This document shows positions 17,533 to 26,033 of a DNA stretch of 64,000 bases, in pieces (positions within the stretch are counted from its first letter, which is position 1; each line of letters opens with the position of its first letter). The notes beneath the pieces were generated by a model. The model saw only the letters and a program-made list of their open reading frames with translations. It was not told the DNA's origin and ran no database searches. Origin of the DNA: Gramella sp. Hel_I_59. Lineage in GTDB: Bacteria > Bacteroidota > Bacteroidia > Flavobacteriales > Flavobacteriaceae. The DNA lies in contig NZ_VFME01000001.1 in assembly GCF_006714895.1 (NCBI RefSeq), positions 1,426,001 through 1,490,000 of the forward strand, given 5' to 3'. The translations under genes were made by a program, and so were the position numbers.

Positions 17533-18570
17533 ATGAAAATAGGAAAGAATGAAATTAATGAAAAATCCCCCTGTTTTATTATTGCAGAATTATCGGCTAA
17601 TCACAATGGAAATATAGAAACAGCCATAGAAACAATTAAAGCCGCGAAAAGAGCAGGGGCGGATGCCATAAAACTACAGACCTATACGGCAGATACCATG
17701 ACCATTGATTGTGATAAGGACGATTTCATAATAAAAGGTACTATTTGGGAGGGAAAAAACTTACATAAATTATACCAGGAGGCTTATACCCCTTGGGAAT
17801 GGCACAAAAAGCTAATTGATACTGCGGAAGAAGAAGGACTAATTTGTTTTTCATCACCCTTTGACAAATCGGCCGTAGATTTTTTAGAAAAATTAAATGT
17901 TCCCGCCTATAAAATAGCCTCATTTGAAATCACCGATATTCCTTTAATAGAATATACCGCTTCTAAAGGTAAACCTGTAATTATTTCCACTGGTATAGCA
18001 GAGAAGGAAGATATTGAACTGGCATTGGAAGCCTGTAAGAGAATGGGGAATCTTGATATAGCCCTTTTAAAATGTACTTCATCATATCCTGCCCCTATAG
18101 AAGAAGCCAATATGTTGATGATTAAAGACCTTGCAGAGCGCTATAAGGTAGTTTCTGGTTTATCTGATCATACCATAGGTTCTACAGTACCAATTGTAGC
18201 TACAAGTTTGGGTGCAAAAATCATCGAAAAGCATTTTATTCTGGATAGATCTGTTGGAGGTCCTGATTCATCATTTTCAATGAATGAGGAAGAATTTACA
18301 ATAATGGTGAAAGCTGTTAGAGATGCTGAAAGTGCCATTGGCGATGTGGATTATTCGCTAACTGAAAAGCAGAAAAAAGGCAGAAATTTTTCGCGTTCAC
18401 TTTATGTGGTAGAAAATATAAGAAAAGGCGAACTGTTTACTGAGAAAAATATCAGATCTATTCGTCCCGGCTACGGATTGCATCCTAAATACTATTCTTC
18501 ACTATTGGGGAAAGAAGCTAAATCAAATTTAGAACGTGGAACCGCACTAAAGCTCGAAGATATAAATTGA
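17533..18570 (+). CDS. pseI: pseudaminic acid synthase, copy 1
   Basis: NeuB-family TIM-barrel enzyme of 345 residues that condenses phosphoenolpyruvate with the 6-deoxy-diacetamido-L-altrose released by PseG. Visible are 'FIIAELSANHNGNIETA', 'AGADAIKLQTYTADTMT', 'CFSSPFDKSAVDFLE', 'KIASFEITDIPLIEYTASKGKPVIISTGIA', 'CTSSYPAP', 'GLSDHTIG' and 'IEKHFILDRSVGGPDSSFSM', with the metal-binding histidines in the last two. The C-terminal 60 residues form the SAF (antifreeze-like) domain ending 'RPGYGLHPKYYSSLLGKEA'. A second synthase of almost equal length lies at 21773. Confidence 0.92.
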   Translation: MKIGKNEINEKSPCFIIAELSANHNGNIETAIETIKAAKRAGADAIKLQTYTADTMTIDCDKDDFIIKGTIWEGKNLHKLYQEAYTPWEWHKKLIDTAEEEGLICFSSPFDKSAVDFLEKLNVPAYKIASFEITDIPLIEYTASKGKPVIISTGIAEKEDIELALEACKRMGNLDIALLKCTSSYPAPIEEANMLMIKDLAERYKVVSGLSDHTIGSTVPIVATSLGAKIIEKHFILDRSVGGPDSSFSMNEEEFTIMVKAVRDAESAIGDVDYSLTEKQKKGRNFSRSLYVVENIRKGELFTEKNIRSIRPGYGLHPKYYSSLLGKEAKSNLERGTALKLEDIN

Positions 18571-18611
18571 TAAAAAGTAATTGAGGTAGTTGCTTGATAA
18601 AAGATTTGAAG

Positions 18612-19322
18612 ATGTTAGAATCATTAAGAAATAAAAACATACTTGTAGTAGTAGCTCACCCAGATGATGAACTCTTGGGCCTAGGTGCTACTATGTACCA
18701 ATTAAATAAAGACTATTCCTGTAAAACTAGAGTTGTCATTCTGGGTGAAGGAATTACTTCAAGAGCAAATGTTAGAGATCCGGAAAAGTGGGATAAAGAA
18801 TTGAAAATCCATAGAGAAAATATTCGAAATGCTCAAAAGGCAATTGGTTTTGGTTCCGTAGGTATATACGATTTCCCGGACAATCGGTTTGATACCGTAT
18901 CTCTGCTTGATATTATCAAAGTAATAGAGAAAGAAAAGGAGGAATTTGGTGCCCAAGTAATTTTCACCCATCATGGTGGAGACGTGAACGTAGATCACCA
19001 AAGAACTTTTGAAGCCGTTGTCACTGCCACACGACCTATGAAGGATGAGCAGGTAAAAACCGTAATTACATTTGAAACTCCTTCAGGAACCGAATGGAGA
19101 GCATCCACAGATCCACGGCATTTTACTCCAAATATGTATGTAAGTGTAAGTGAAGAAGCTATAAATGCAAAGATCTCAGGAATGGAATGTTATGAATTCG
19201 AGAAAAGAGATTATCCACACCCACGTTCGCCTGAAGCGTTAAGAATTCAGGCTCAGCGTTGGGGAGTAGTTGTGGGTCAACATTACGCTGAAGCTTTTGC
19301 TATTGTACGGACTATTTCATAA
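18612..19322 (+). CDS. PIG-L/LmbE-family zinc deacetylase
   Basis: 236 residues from ATG 18612 (a TTG at 18594 would add six). The zinc motif AHPDDE lies at residues 15-20 and the second metal ligand in 'FTHHGGDVNVDHQRTFEAVVTATRP' (H-x-x-D-x-N-x-D-H). The family removes N-acetyl groups from GlcNAc-type substrates (GlcNAc-PI, mycothiol precursor) and appears in nonulosonic-acid loci, where it may expose an amino group for another acylation. Together with the formyltransferase and extra GNAT this suggests N-acyl remodelling (inference). Confidence 0.82.
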   Translation: MLESLRNKNILVVVAHPDDELLGLGATMYQLNKDYSCKTRVVILGEGITSRANVRDPEKWDKELKIHRENIRNAQKAIGFGSVGIYDFPDNRFDTVSLLDIIKVIEKEKEEFGAQVIFTHHGGDVNVDHQRTFEAVVTATRPMKDEQVKTVITFETPSGTEWRASTDPRHFTPNMYVSVSEEAINAKISGMECYEFEKRDYPHPRSPEALRIQAQRWGVVVGQHYAEAFAIVRTIS

Positions 19323-19560
19323 TAATGACTAAATCGAAAATTTTGAGGATATCCTAATCATTACTAATATGGAGTATGATCTTGAAGGCAGTCCTAGATT
19401 TTTATCTTCGTGAAGTTAAACTATTTTGTTCTCTGGCTTAACTAATTTTATTTCACTCAAGATGATATCCAATACTGATCTTGCTTGAACATAAATATTA
19501 ATCTCCGGAAATGGAAGTTTATTTCCGAGGATAATTCTAAAAAATATTAAATTAAAAAAT

Positions 19561-20436
19561 ATGGTAGATTTTTCAGTTATAATACCTACATACAACAATG
19601 CAGTGACGGTAATTACCTCTATTAAATGCGTCATGGATCAAACATTCACTAATTGGGAATTGGTTGTTGTAGATGATGGTTCGACAGATGATACAGAGAA
19701 GCAAGTGGCTCCATTTTTAGATAACCCAAGAATTACGTATGTAAAACAGAAGAATCAGGGAGATACTGTAGCCAGAAACCACGGAGCTTCTTTAACTACA
19801 GGAGCATTTATCTGTTTTCTCGATAGTGATGACAAAGTTACCCGTAATTGGTTGCAGGATTTTTATGATCTGAGAGAGTCTAATACAGGTTATATAAGTT
19901 GTGGTTGGATTGCTAGAGGGAAGAAATCTTATCCAGCAGTAAAGAAAAATATATCGAAACACAAATATTCATCTTTATCTGGCACATATTCAATTAGAAG
20001 AGATATTTTCACGGAAGTAGGCGGATATGATCCACTATTAATTCAAAGTACTAATTGGGAATTTACTGCTCGGGCAATTGAATGCTGTGAAAAGCACCAT
20101 CTTAGTATTGTCTACACAAATAATTGTAATTTTGAGTACACCATACATACTGACCCTTCTAAGAAACATATGCGAGATAGTAAAAGAGCAGCGGCTACTC
20201 TATACATGCATAATAAATATAAAGACTCCGGAGTTCTTCATTTCAGAAAAAATGGTTTTTTAAACTCTTCTGCAATCAATTATGCTAGAGTAGGTGAGAT
20301 AAAAAAAAGCCGAGAGGTTTTTCACAAATTATTAAAAGAAGATTTTTCATTGAAAAATATTGCAAATGTAATAGCTATCGAAATTCCGTTCGTAAGGAGA
20401 AAATTGTGGAAAAGAAAACCTTCCGTAAAAGATTAG
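19561..20436 (+). CDS. family 2 glycosyltransferase
   Basis: GT-A-fold inverting transferase of 291 residues. 'SVIIPTYNNAVTVITSIKCVMDQTFTNWELVVVDDGSTDDTE' is the GT2 nucleotide-binding region, 'FICFLDSDDKV' carries the D-x-D motif, and 'SIRRDIFTEVGGYDPLL' plus 'TNWEFTARAIE' correspond to the acceptor/catalytic (ED/W-E) region. No membrane segment, so it acts on the cytoplasmic face. It follows a 238-base gap in which no promoter or terminator is clear. Sugar specificity unknown. Confidence 0.85.
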   Translation: MVDFSVIIPTYNNAVTVITSIKCVMDQTFTNWELVVVDDGSTDDTEKQVAPFLDNPRITYVKQKNQGDTVARNHGASLTTGAFICFLDSDDKVTRNWLQDFYDLRESNTGYISCGWIARGKKSYPAVKKNISKHKYSSLSGTYSIRRDIFTEVGGYDPLLIQSTNWEFTARAIECCEKHHLSIVYTNNCNFEYTIHTDPSKKHMRDSKRAAATLYMHNKYKDSGVLHFRKNGFLNSSAINYARVGEIKKSREVFHKLLKEDFSLKNIANVIAIEIPFVRRKLWKRKPSVKD

Positions 20437-20687
20437 TTAATAAACGTTTTTCTACATGTACATTGGATTTTCTGCTAATAGCATTTCCAAATTTAAACAA
20501 TATGTATTTGTTAGTTTTAACATCGTTTCCACTTCGATACTATCCTTTGTAAGTAATAATATTGAGAAAATCCTATTAAGGAGTAGAATCACTGATTGAT
20601 TTTGATCATAGATATTTGTTGAAGGCGAATACAAAATTTATAAAATCTTTTGTTAGATATTAATCAATAAAAAAAACTATTCAATTT

Positions 20688-20695
20688 TAACTTTG
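20688..20695 (+). promoter_or_regulatory. -7 promoter box very close to the pseG start
   Basis: TAACTTTG fits TAnnTTTG and ends six bases before the pseG ATG at 20702, so a transcript from it would have almost no leader. No TTG at the proper distance is seen (nearest at 20650, 35 bases upstream). The preceding 250 bases (20437-20687) hold no supported gene. Confidence 0.35.
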
Positions 20696-20701
20696 CCATA
20701 A

Positions 20702-21700
20702 ATGATAGATCAAGTTTTTATTAGAGTTGATGGAAGTTTAAACTTAGGTGCTGGTCATTTAATACGTTGTTTAGCTTTGGCACATATGCTAAAAGATGAA
20801 TTTACTATTCATTTTTTTTGTCTCGATGTGCCTACCGAAATTGCAGAGGAAATCAAGAAGGATTTTTTGATAAACACTATCTCTTCAGAAGAAGACTTTT
20901 TTTCCTGCATTACTGGTAAAGAAATAGTTGTAATTGATCATTATTATCTGGGGTCTGATTATCAAAAGAAAATAAAAGATCTGGGAGCTAAGTTGGTATG
21001 CATAGATGACAGGCATGATCAGGAATTTTTTGCAGATTTGATAATCAATCACTCTCCTGCAGCAAAAATCGAAAATTACCTTGCGCAGGATTATACTACC
21101 TATGCGCTGGGACCGGAATATGCGTTGCTAAGACCAGTATATTTTCAGGAATACAAAGAAGGAACAAATTCTATATCGAAGGAAAATATTTTTATATGTT
21201 TTGGCGGCGCCGATAGTAGAAACATATCAAAACTAATCCTGGAGGTAGTTAGTTCATTTCAATATTTTAAAAAAATTACAGTGGTAATTGGACCTGCCTA
21301 TCAACATGAAAATTCATTGAGCGAAATTTTAGAAAAGGATTTGCGGATACAGTTGATGAATTCTATAAATGACGTGGAAATGCTATCGGCAATGGCTTCT
21401 GCAGGATTGGCAATCGTCCCGGCCAGCAACGTTTTATATGAAGTAGCAGTTACAGGTGCCCAACCAATAATATGTTTTTATGGTAATGCTCAGGAGGAAT
21501 TGTATCAATATCTTATGAAAAACAGTAATGCTTTTTGTTTAAATGTATTCAATTTCGATGGGGAAGAGCTAAAGATAGCAATTAGGAATTCTTTGAATAT
21601 CAATTCTAATGAGCCTTTCTTTCTCAGGGTAGAAGTAGCTAATTCCCCTGGTAATAATCTAAAAAATTTTAGAAGATTGGCTAGTACTACAGGTTTTTGA
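20702..21700 (+). CDS. pseG: UDP-2,4-diacetamido-2,4,6-trideoxy-beta-L-altropyranose hydrolase
   Basis: GT-B-like UDP-sugar hydrolase of 332 residues, fourth step of pseudaminic acid synthesis. The N-terminal 'FIRVDGSLNLGAGHLIRCLALAHML' is the PseG signature (R-x-D-x-S-x-x-[IL]-G-x-G-H-x-x-R-C) with D10 and the catalytic-type H19; 'VIDHYYLGSDYQ', 'CIDDRHDQEFFADLIINHSP', 'ALGPEYALLRPVY' and the UDP-binding 'ASNVLYEVAVTGAQPII' follow. The C-terminal acyltransferase domain found in some PseG fusions is absent. Its product is the substrate of both PseI copies. Confidence 0.9.
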   Translation: MIDQVFIRVDGSLNLGAGHLIRCLALAHMLKDEFTIHFFCLDVPTEIAEEIKKDFLINTISSEEDFFSCITGKEIVVIDHYYLGSDYQKKIKDLGAKLVCIDDRHDQEFFADLIINHSPAAKIENYLAQDYTTYALGPEYALLRPVYFQEYKEGTNSISKENIFICFGGADSRNISKLILEVVSSFQYFKKITVVIGPAYQHENSLSEILEKDLRIQLMNSINDVEMLSAMASAGLAIVPASNVLYEVAVTGAQPIICFYGNAQEELYQYLMKNSNAFCLNVFNFDGEELKIAIRNSLNINSNEPFFLRVEVANSPGNNLKNFRRLASTTGF

Positions 21701-21772
21701 TTCTAAATGAATAATTTTGTTGAAATATAAATAGCTCTACCTATTTATAATTCATTTATAAAAAGTAATAAA

Positions 21773-22813
21773 ATGAAAATCGCAGAATTTGAAATAGAAA
21801 AAGGAAGTTCAGTTTTTATTGTAGCTGAGCTTTCAGCAAATCATGGTGGAGATATTGAAATTGCTAAAGCATCTATTAGAGCAGCCAAACGTGCTGGTGC
21901 AGACGCAGTAAAACTCCAAACTTATACCGCAGATTCCATGACTTTAGATGTAAAAACAGATGATTTTAAATTAAAGCATGGGACATCATGGGATGGTTAC
22001 TATCTTTATGATCTTTACAAAGCAGCTTTTACTCCCTGGTCGTGGCATAAAGAATTATTTGATACTGCAAGAGAAGTTGGTTTAATATGTTTTTCCAGTC
22101 CTTTTGATAAGGAAGCTGTGGAGCTTTTGGAAGAATTGAATACCCCTGCATATAAGATTGCCTCTTTCGAAATCACGGATATTCCACTAATCGAACTTGT
22201 AGCATCTAAAGGGAAGCCTGTTATAATATCCACAGGAATTGCAGATTTGGAAGATATACAGTTGGCGTTAGATGCATGCCATCGAATGGGAAATAAAGAC
22301 ATCGTATTACTAAAGTGTACCTCGCAATATCCTGCTCCTATAGAAGATGCGAATATGGTCATGGTAAATGATCTTTCAGATCGATTCGAGGTTGCTAGTG
22401 GTCTTTCAGATCATACTATCGGGAATACCGCCCCTATTGCTGCCACCTGCCTCGGTGCACAAATAATTGAAAAACATTTTATTCTTGACAAGAGTGTTGG
22501 TGGTCCCGATGCTTCCTTTTCTATGGATGAAAATGAATTCAGCGCAATGGTGAAAGCAGTGAGAGAAGCAGAAAAAGTCCTTGGAAGCATAAACTATGAG
22601 CTTTCAGAAAATCAAAAGATAGCCAGATCATTTTCTCGGTCTATATATGTAACTAATGATATCAAAAGAGGAGAGAAAATCACCACCGACAATATTAGAG
22701 CCATTAGACCTGGGTATGGCTTACACCCTAAATATTTTAAGGATATTCAAGGTAAATCCGTGAAGAAAGACTTATTAAAAGGCACAGCTTTATCACTTGA
22801 TCACATTGAATAA
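21773..22813 (+). CDS. pseI: pseudaminic acid synthase, copy 2 (NeuB family)
   Basis: 346 residues, collinear with the synthase at 17533 over its whole length, and sharing all motifs: 'VAELSANHGGDIEIA', 'KLQTYTADSMT', 'CFSSPFDKEAVELLEELNTPAYKIASFEITDIPLIEL', 'CTSQYPAP', 'GLSDHTIG', 'IEKHFILDKSVGGPDASFSM' and the SAF domain ending in 'RPGYGLHPKYFKDIQGK'. By eye most positions agree, yet differences are spread along the gene, so this is an older duplication or separate acquisition rather than a recent copy. It lies five bases before the sialyltransferase-like gene, so it may serve a variant sugar used by that enzyme. Confidence 0.9.
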   Translation: MKIAEFEIEKGSSVFIVAELSANHGGDIEIAKASIRAAKRAGADAVKLQTYTADSMTLDVKTDDFKLKHGTSWDGYYLYDLYKAAFTPWSWHKELFDTAREVGLICFSSPFDKEAVELLEELNTPAYKIASFEITDIPLIELVASKGKPVIISTGIADLEDIQLALDACHRMGNKDIVLLKCTSQYPAPIEDANMVMVNDLSDRFEVASGLSDHTIGNTAPIAATCLGAQIIEKHFILDKSVGGPDASFSMDENEFSAMVKAVREAEKVLGSINYELSENQKIARSFSRSIYVTNDIKRGEKITTDNIRAIRPGYGLHPKYFKDIQGKSVKKDLLKGTALSLDHIE

Positions 22814-22818
22814 GAATT

Positions 22819-23829
22819 ATGAAAGAAATTTCCTCCCCGGTAAAACGACTCTTTATTATAGCAAATACTACACATTATTTAAATGTGAATACCTATGTCG
22901 ATTCACATGAAACGGGTGAGAATTATATAGTTCTTACTATAAGACGCTTCGAGGGTTATCAGGATTTTATCGAGAGGGTGAAAGCTAATTCTAATCTAAA
23001 ACTTCTTAAAGTAATTTTTGTAGATCAAAAGAAAAAAAAGCCATTTCATTATATAGATATCTTCAAAATAATTGGTGAGATCAAATGGTTATGTTTCAGT
23101 CATAGTACATTTGATGAAATTTTCTTTACTAATTATAATTCGTGGGTACAACATTATATCCTAAGACAGTTTCATCCCAGAAGAATAATTCTAATCAGTG
23201 ATGGTACAGGAATTTTTACTATTGCTGAATTAAGAAAGAAAGATGTTAGTATTCCTTTTGATGGAAGTAAGGCTTTTGTAGAAAAAGTACTTGGTTTAAC
23301 CAGTATAAAAAATCTGCACATTTATTCCCAGGTTGATATAGATGTTGCAAATCACGATACTATTGAAGTTTTCCGGTTTAAATCATCAAACAGTGTTTCA
23401 GTTGACTCAAAAAAAATATTTTTTGTAGGGAGCCCTTTAGTGGAACTAGGATATTTAGATAGAGAAAGCCATATATCGAATCTTAAGAGAATAAAAGATC
23501 AATTTAACGATTGTGCGTTTTTCTATTTTTCTCATCGACGTGAACAGGATAACAATCTTGAAAAATATAGATTTTTCGGTGAAATTATGAGAGATGATAT
23601 TCCTTTTGAAGAGAGAATGGAAAAAGAACAGAAATCTCCCGGAATTGTTATTTCCTATATGTCATCAATCCTAATAAATCTACCACAGGTGTTTCCTCAA
23701 ATACAATTTTATTATCTGCAATTAGATAAGGGAGAAATAGTATCTGATTCAGAATTTGATAGTCGATACGAAAACTTAGAACGGGAGTTTAAAAAAATCG
23801 ATTTACCCAATTTTAAATCTTTAAACTGA
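22819..23829 (+). CDS. polysialyltransferase-like protein; candidate pseudaminic acid transferase
   Basis: 336 residues without signal peptide or clear membrane segment. It is not a GT2 or GT4 protein. The order of short motifs recalls bacterial sialyltransferases of the GT38/GT52/GT97 type: an acidic-glycine motif 'LISDGTG' (126-131), a basic H-R-R element in 'FYFSHRREQD' (238-244) where those enzymes have H-P or a related group, and a serine pair in 'VISYMSSILINLP' (277-289). 'DDIPFEERM' (259-267) lies between, as the loop before the serine motif does in those families. Being immediately downstream of the second pseI, it is the best candidate in the locus for adding a nonulosonic acid from its CMP donor. 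Remote resemblance only. Confidence 0.5.
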   Translation: MKEISSPVKRLFIIANTTHYLNVNTYVDSHETGENYIVLTIRRFEGYQDFIERVKANSNLKLLKVIFVDQKKKKPFHYIDIFKIIGEIKWLCFSHSTFDEIFFTNYNSWVQHYILRQFHPRRIILISDGTGIFTIAELRKKDVSIPFDGSKAFVEKVLGLTSIKNLHIYSQVDIDVANHDTIEVFRFKSSNSVSVDSKKIFFVGSPLVELGYLDRESHISNLKRIKDQFNDCAFFYFSHRREQDNNLEKYRFFGEIMRDDIPFEERMEKEQKSPGIVISYMSSILINLPQVFPQIQFYYLQLDKGEIVSDSEFDSRYENLEREFKKIDLPNFKSLN

Positions 23830-23978
23830 ACAGTACTCCATAATTATTTAGGGTATCTAATTTACACTGTACTGCCCTTTATAAAGGACGTATTCTATAA
23901 TTCAAAATTTATTAAATTAAGATATCCGACTCATAAGAAAAATATTGGGAGCGGAAAATTTAAAAGAAACAGAGAATC

Positions 23979-25133
23979 ATGAAGGTTTTATTTGTTATAG
24001 ATACCATAAATGGATCAGGTGCCGAAAGAAGCCTGGTTGAAATAGCGCAAAATTTTGAAGAGTATATACCTGTATTTGTTCATTTATACACAGGTGATCA
24101 GTTAAAACCAAATCTCGAACAAGCCGGTATCAAGGTTTACTCACTCAATGTCTCTGGACCAAGAAATTTTTCACAGGCAGTGGAAAAACTTGCAGAAGTG
24201 TACGATATAGAAAAGCCAGATATTGTTCATTCTACCTTATTCCGGTCAGATATTGTAACTAGGAAGTTACGATCTAAATATGCAACTCCATTGATCAGCA
24301 GCTTTGTAAACAATTCTTATAATCCCTTGCGATTCAAAAAGCAGTCTCTTTCTATGCAGCTAAAGTTAAGAATTGTTCAATTGTACGATACTATTTCTTC
24401 CAGAAAGGTTGATTTTTTTATTTCCAATTCTGAAACCATAAAACAATCTAAGGCAGCGTCTACTTTAGTAAAAAAGGACAAAGTCAAAGTGATTTATAGG
24501 GGTAGAGATATAGACCAGTTCCTGCATACAAAAGATGAGCATAATCTTGAGAGTTTGAAAAAATCTTTAGGAGTAGAGAATCAAAGAGTTCTTCTCAATG
24601 TTAGTAGGTTAATCGAAAGAAAAGGTCAATTGGATATGGTGAATGCGATGCCATCAATATTAGAAAAATTTCCTGATACTGTACTTTTGATTGCTGGTCA
24701 TGGTGTTTATGAAGAGAAACTAAAAGCCCGATCTAGAGAGCTAAATATAGAAAACAAAGTGAAAATTCTGGGGAGACGCAAAGATGTTCCACAACTTTTA
24801 TCAATCTCAGAAATATTCCTATATCCTAGCTACTTCGAGGGCCTGCCGGGTGCCTTAATTGAAGCCATGTTATCTAAAAAAATTATCATATGCTCTGATA
24901 TTCCTGAAAATTTGGAGTGCATAAATGATGATTCTGCAATAATCTTTGAAAGAGGAAATGTTGAGGAAATTTCAAAAAATGTCTTAAGAGTAATGCAAGA
25001 TCATGAGCAGTACCGAGCATTAGCTGAGCAAGCTAGAGAAATAGCTGTTAAAAAATTTGACATCAAAAAAGTTGCTGCTGAATATGAGGTAACTTATAAT
25101 ACGGTTATAGAAGAAGTTACCGGAAAAAGATAG
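23979..25133 (+). CDS. family 4 glycosyltransferase
   Basis: GT-B-fold retaining transferase, 384 residues. Start 'KVLFVIDTINGSGAERSLVEIAQ' is the usual GT4 N-terminal glycine loop with acceptor-side residues; the donor domain begins near 'RVLLNVSRLIERKGQLDMVNAMP' and the E-x7-E motif is in 'SYFEGLPGALIEAML'. The start at ATG 23979 follows a 149-base gap without ORFs. It stands eight bases before the NodB-type deacetylase and is probably cotranscribed with it. Donor sugar unknown. Confidence 0.88.
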   Translation: MKVLFVIDTINGSGAERSLVEIAQNFEEYIPVFVHLYTGDQLKPNLEQAGIKVYSLNVSGPRNFSQAVEKLAEVYDIEKPDIVHSTLFRSDIVTRKLRSKYATPLISSFVNNSYNPLRFKKQSLSMQLKLRIVQLYDTISSRKVDFFISNSETIKQSKAASTLVKKDKVKVIYRGRDIDQFLHTKDEHNLESLKKSLGVENQRVLLNVSRLIERKGQLDMVNAMPSILEKFPDTVLLIAGHGVYEEKLKARSRELNIENKVKILGRRKDVPQLLSISEIFLYPSYFEGLPGALIEAMLSKKIIICSDIPENLECINDDSAIIFERGNVEEISKNVLRVMQDHEQYRALAEQAREIAVKKFDIKKVAAEYEVTYNTVIEEVTGKR

Positions 25134-25141
25134 TTAAGGAT

Positions 25142-26011
25142 ATGAGAAGCAAATTATATTGGTTTTTAAGTAAATTTGATGGTCTAATTAGACGCAATTA
25201 TTCAGATCGATTGAGAGTTCTGGCTTATCATAAGGTTCCTGATGAGAGAGCCTTTGAGGAGCAAATCATTTATTTAAAATCGCATTATAATATCATAAGT
25301 ATTCCAGAGTTGAAGCGACATATTTATGATAAAGCAGACTTACCGAAAAACCCATTGCTAATAACTTTCGATGATGGAGATATTAGTGTTATAGAAAAAG
25401 GGCTTCCCATTTTGAAAAAGCATAGTATTGAAAGCTGCCTTTTTATTATTACAGGTTTAATAAATACTTCGAATGATGTGTGGATTAGCAGCGTAGAACA
25501 GAAGGAAATGAAAAATGGCAAGTCTTATCAGGATGCTAGGAAGGTTGTCAGCCTTTTTAAAAGTATGTCTAATAGAGACAGAGTGGTCAAAATGCGGGAT
25601 TATCCTGAAGTAGATAAGCAACAGTTAAATACAGATGACTTAAAAAAACTGCAAAAAAATGGCATGTATATAGGTAACCATACCCATACCCATCCTATGC
25701 TTGATAAATGCTCGTCTCAAGAGATTATGAAAGAAATGAATTCTTCAAAACAAGTTTTTGATGAATTAGAACTACCTGGATATAATATTTTCGCCTACCC
25801 CAATGGAAACGCAGATGATAATACTAATAAAACTTTGATAGATGCGAATATAGATTTTATTTTCCTTTTTGATCATAAGATAAATCCTGCAGTACTAGAT
25901 CATCACAATATCTCAAGAATTAGGGTAGATAGTGATAATAAACTAGCAGAATTTAAAGCGAAAGTATCAGGTCTACATCCCCTTATGTTTAATTTGAAGA
26001 ATAATAATTAA
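25142..26011 (+). CDS. NodB-type polysaccharide deacetylase (CE4)
   Basis: 289 residues. The metal-binding/catalytic set is complete: 'LLITFDDGD' with D77-D78, H180 and H184 in 'IGNHTHTHPML', and 'FAYPNGNADD' corresponding to motif 3. 'RVLAYHKVPD' near the N-terminus is typical of deacetylases found in exopolysaccharide loci. No signal peptide or membrane anchor is evident, suggesting it deacetylates a lipid-linked intermediate in the cytoplasm rather than secreted polymer; this is inference. Confidence 0.8.
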   Translation: MRSKLYWFLSKFDGLIRRNYSDRLRVLAYHKVPDERAFEEQIIYLKSHYNIISIPELKRHIYDKADLPKNPLLITFDDGDISVIEKGLPILKKHSIESCLFIITGLINTSNDVWISSVEQKEMKNGKSYQDARKVVSLFKSMSNRDRVVKMRDYPEVDKQQLNTDDLKKLQKNGMYIGNHTHTHPMLDKCSSQEIMKEMNSSKQVFDELELPGYNIFAYPNGNADDNTNKTLIDANIDFIFLFDHKINPAVLDHHNISRIRVDSDNKLAEFKAKVSGLHPLMFNLKNNN

Positions 26012-26033
26012 TTGAAGTTTATCCTATTGAATA

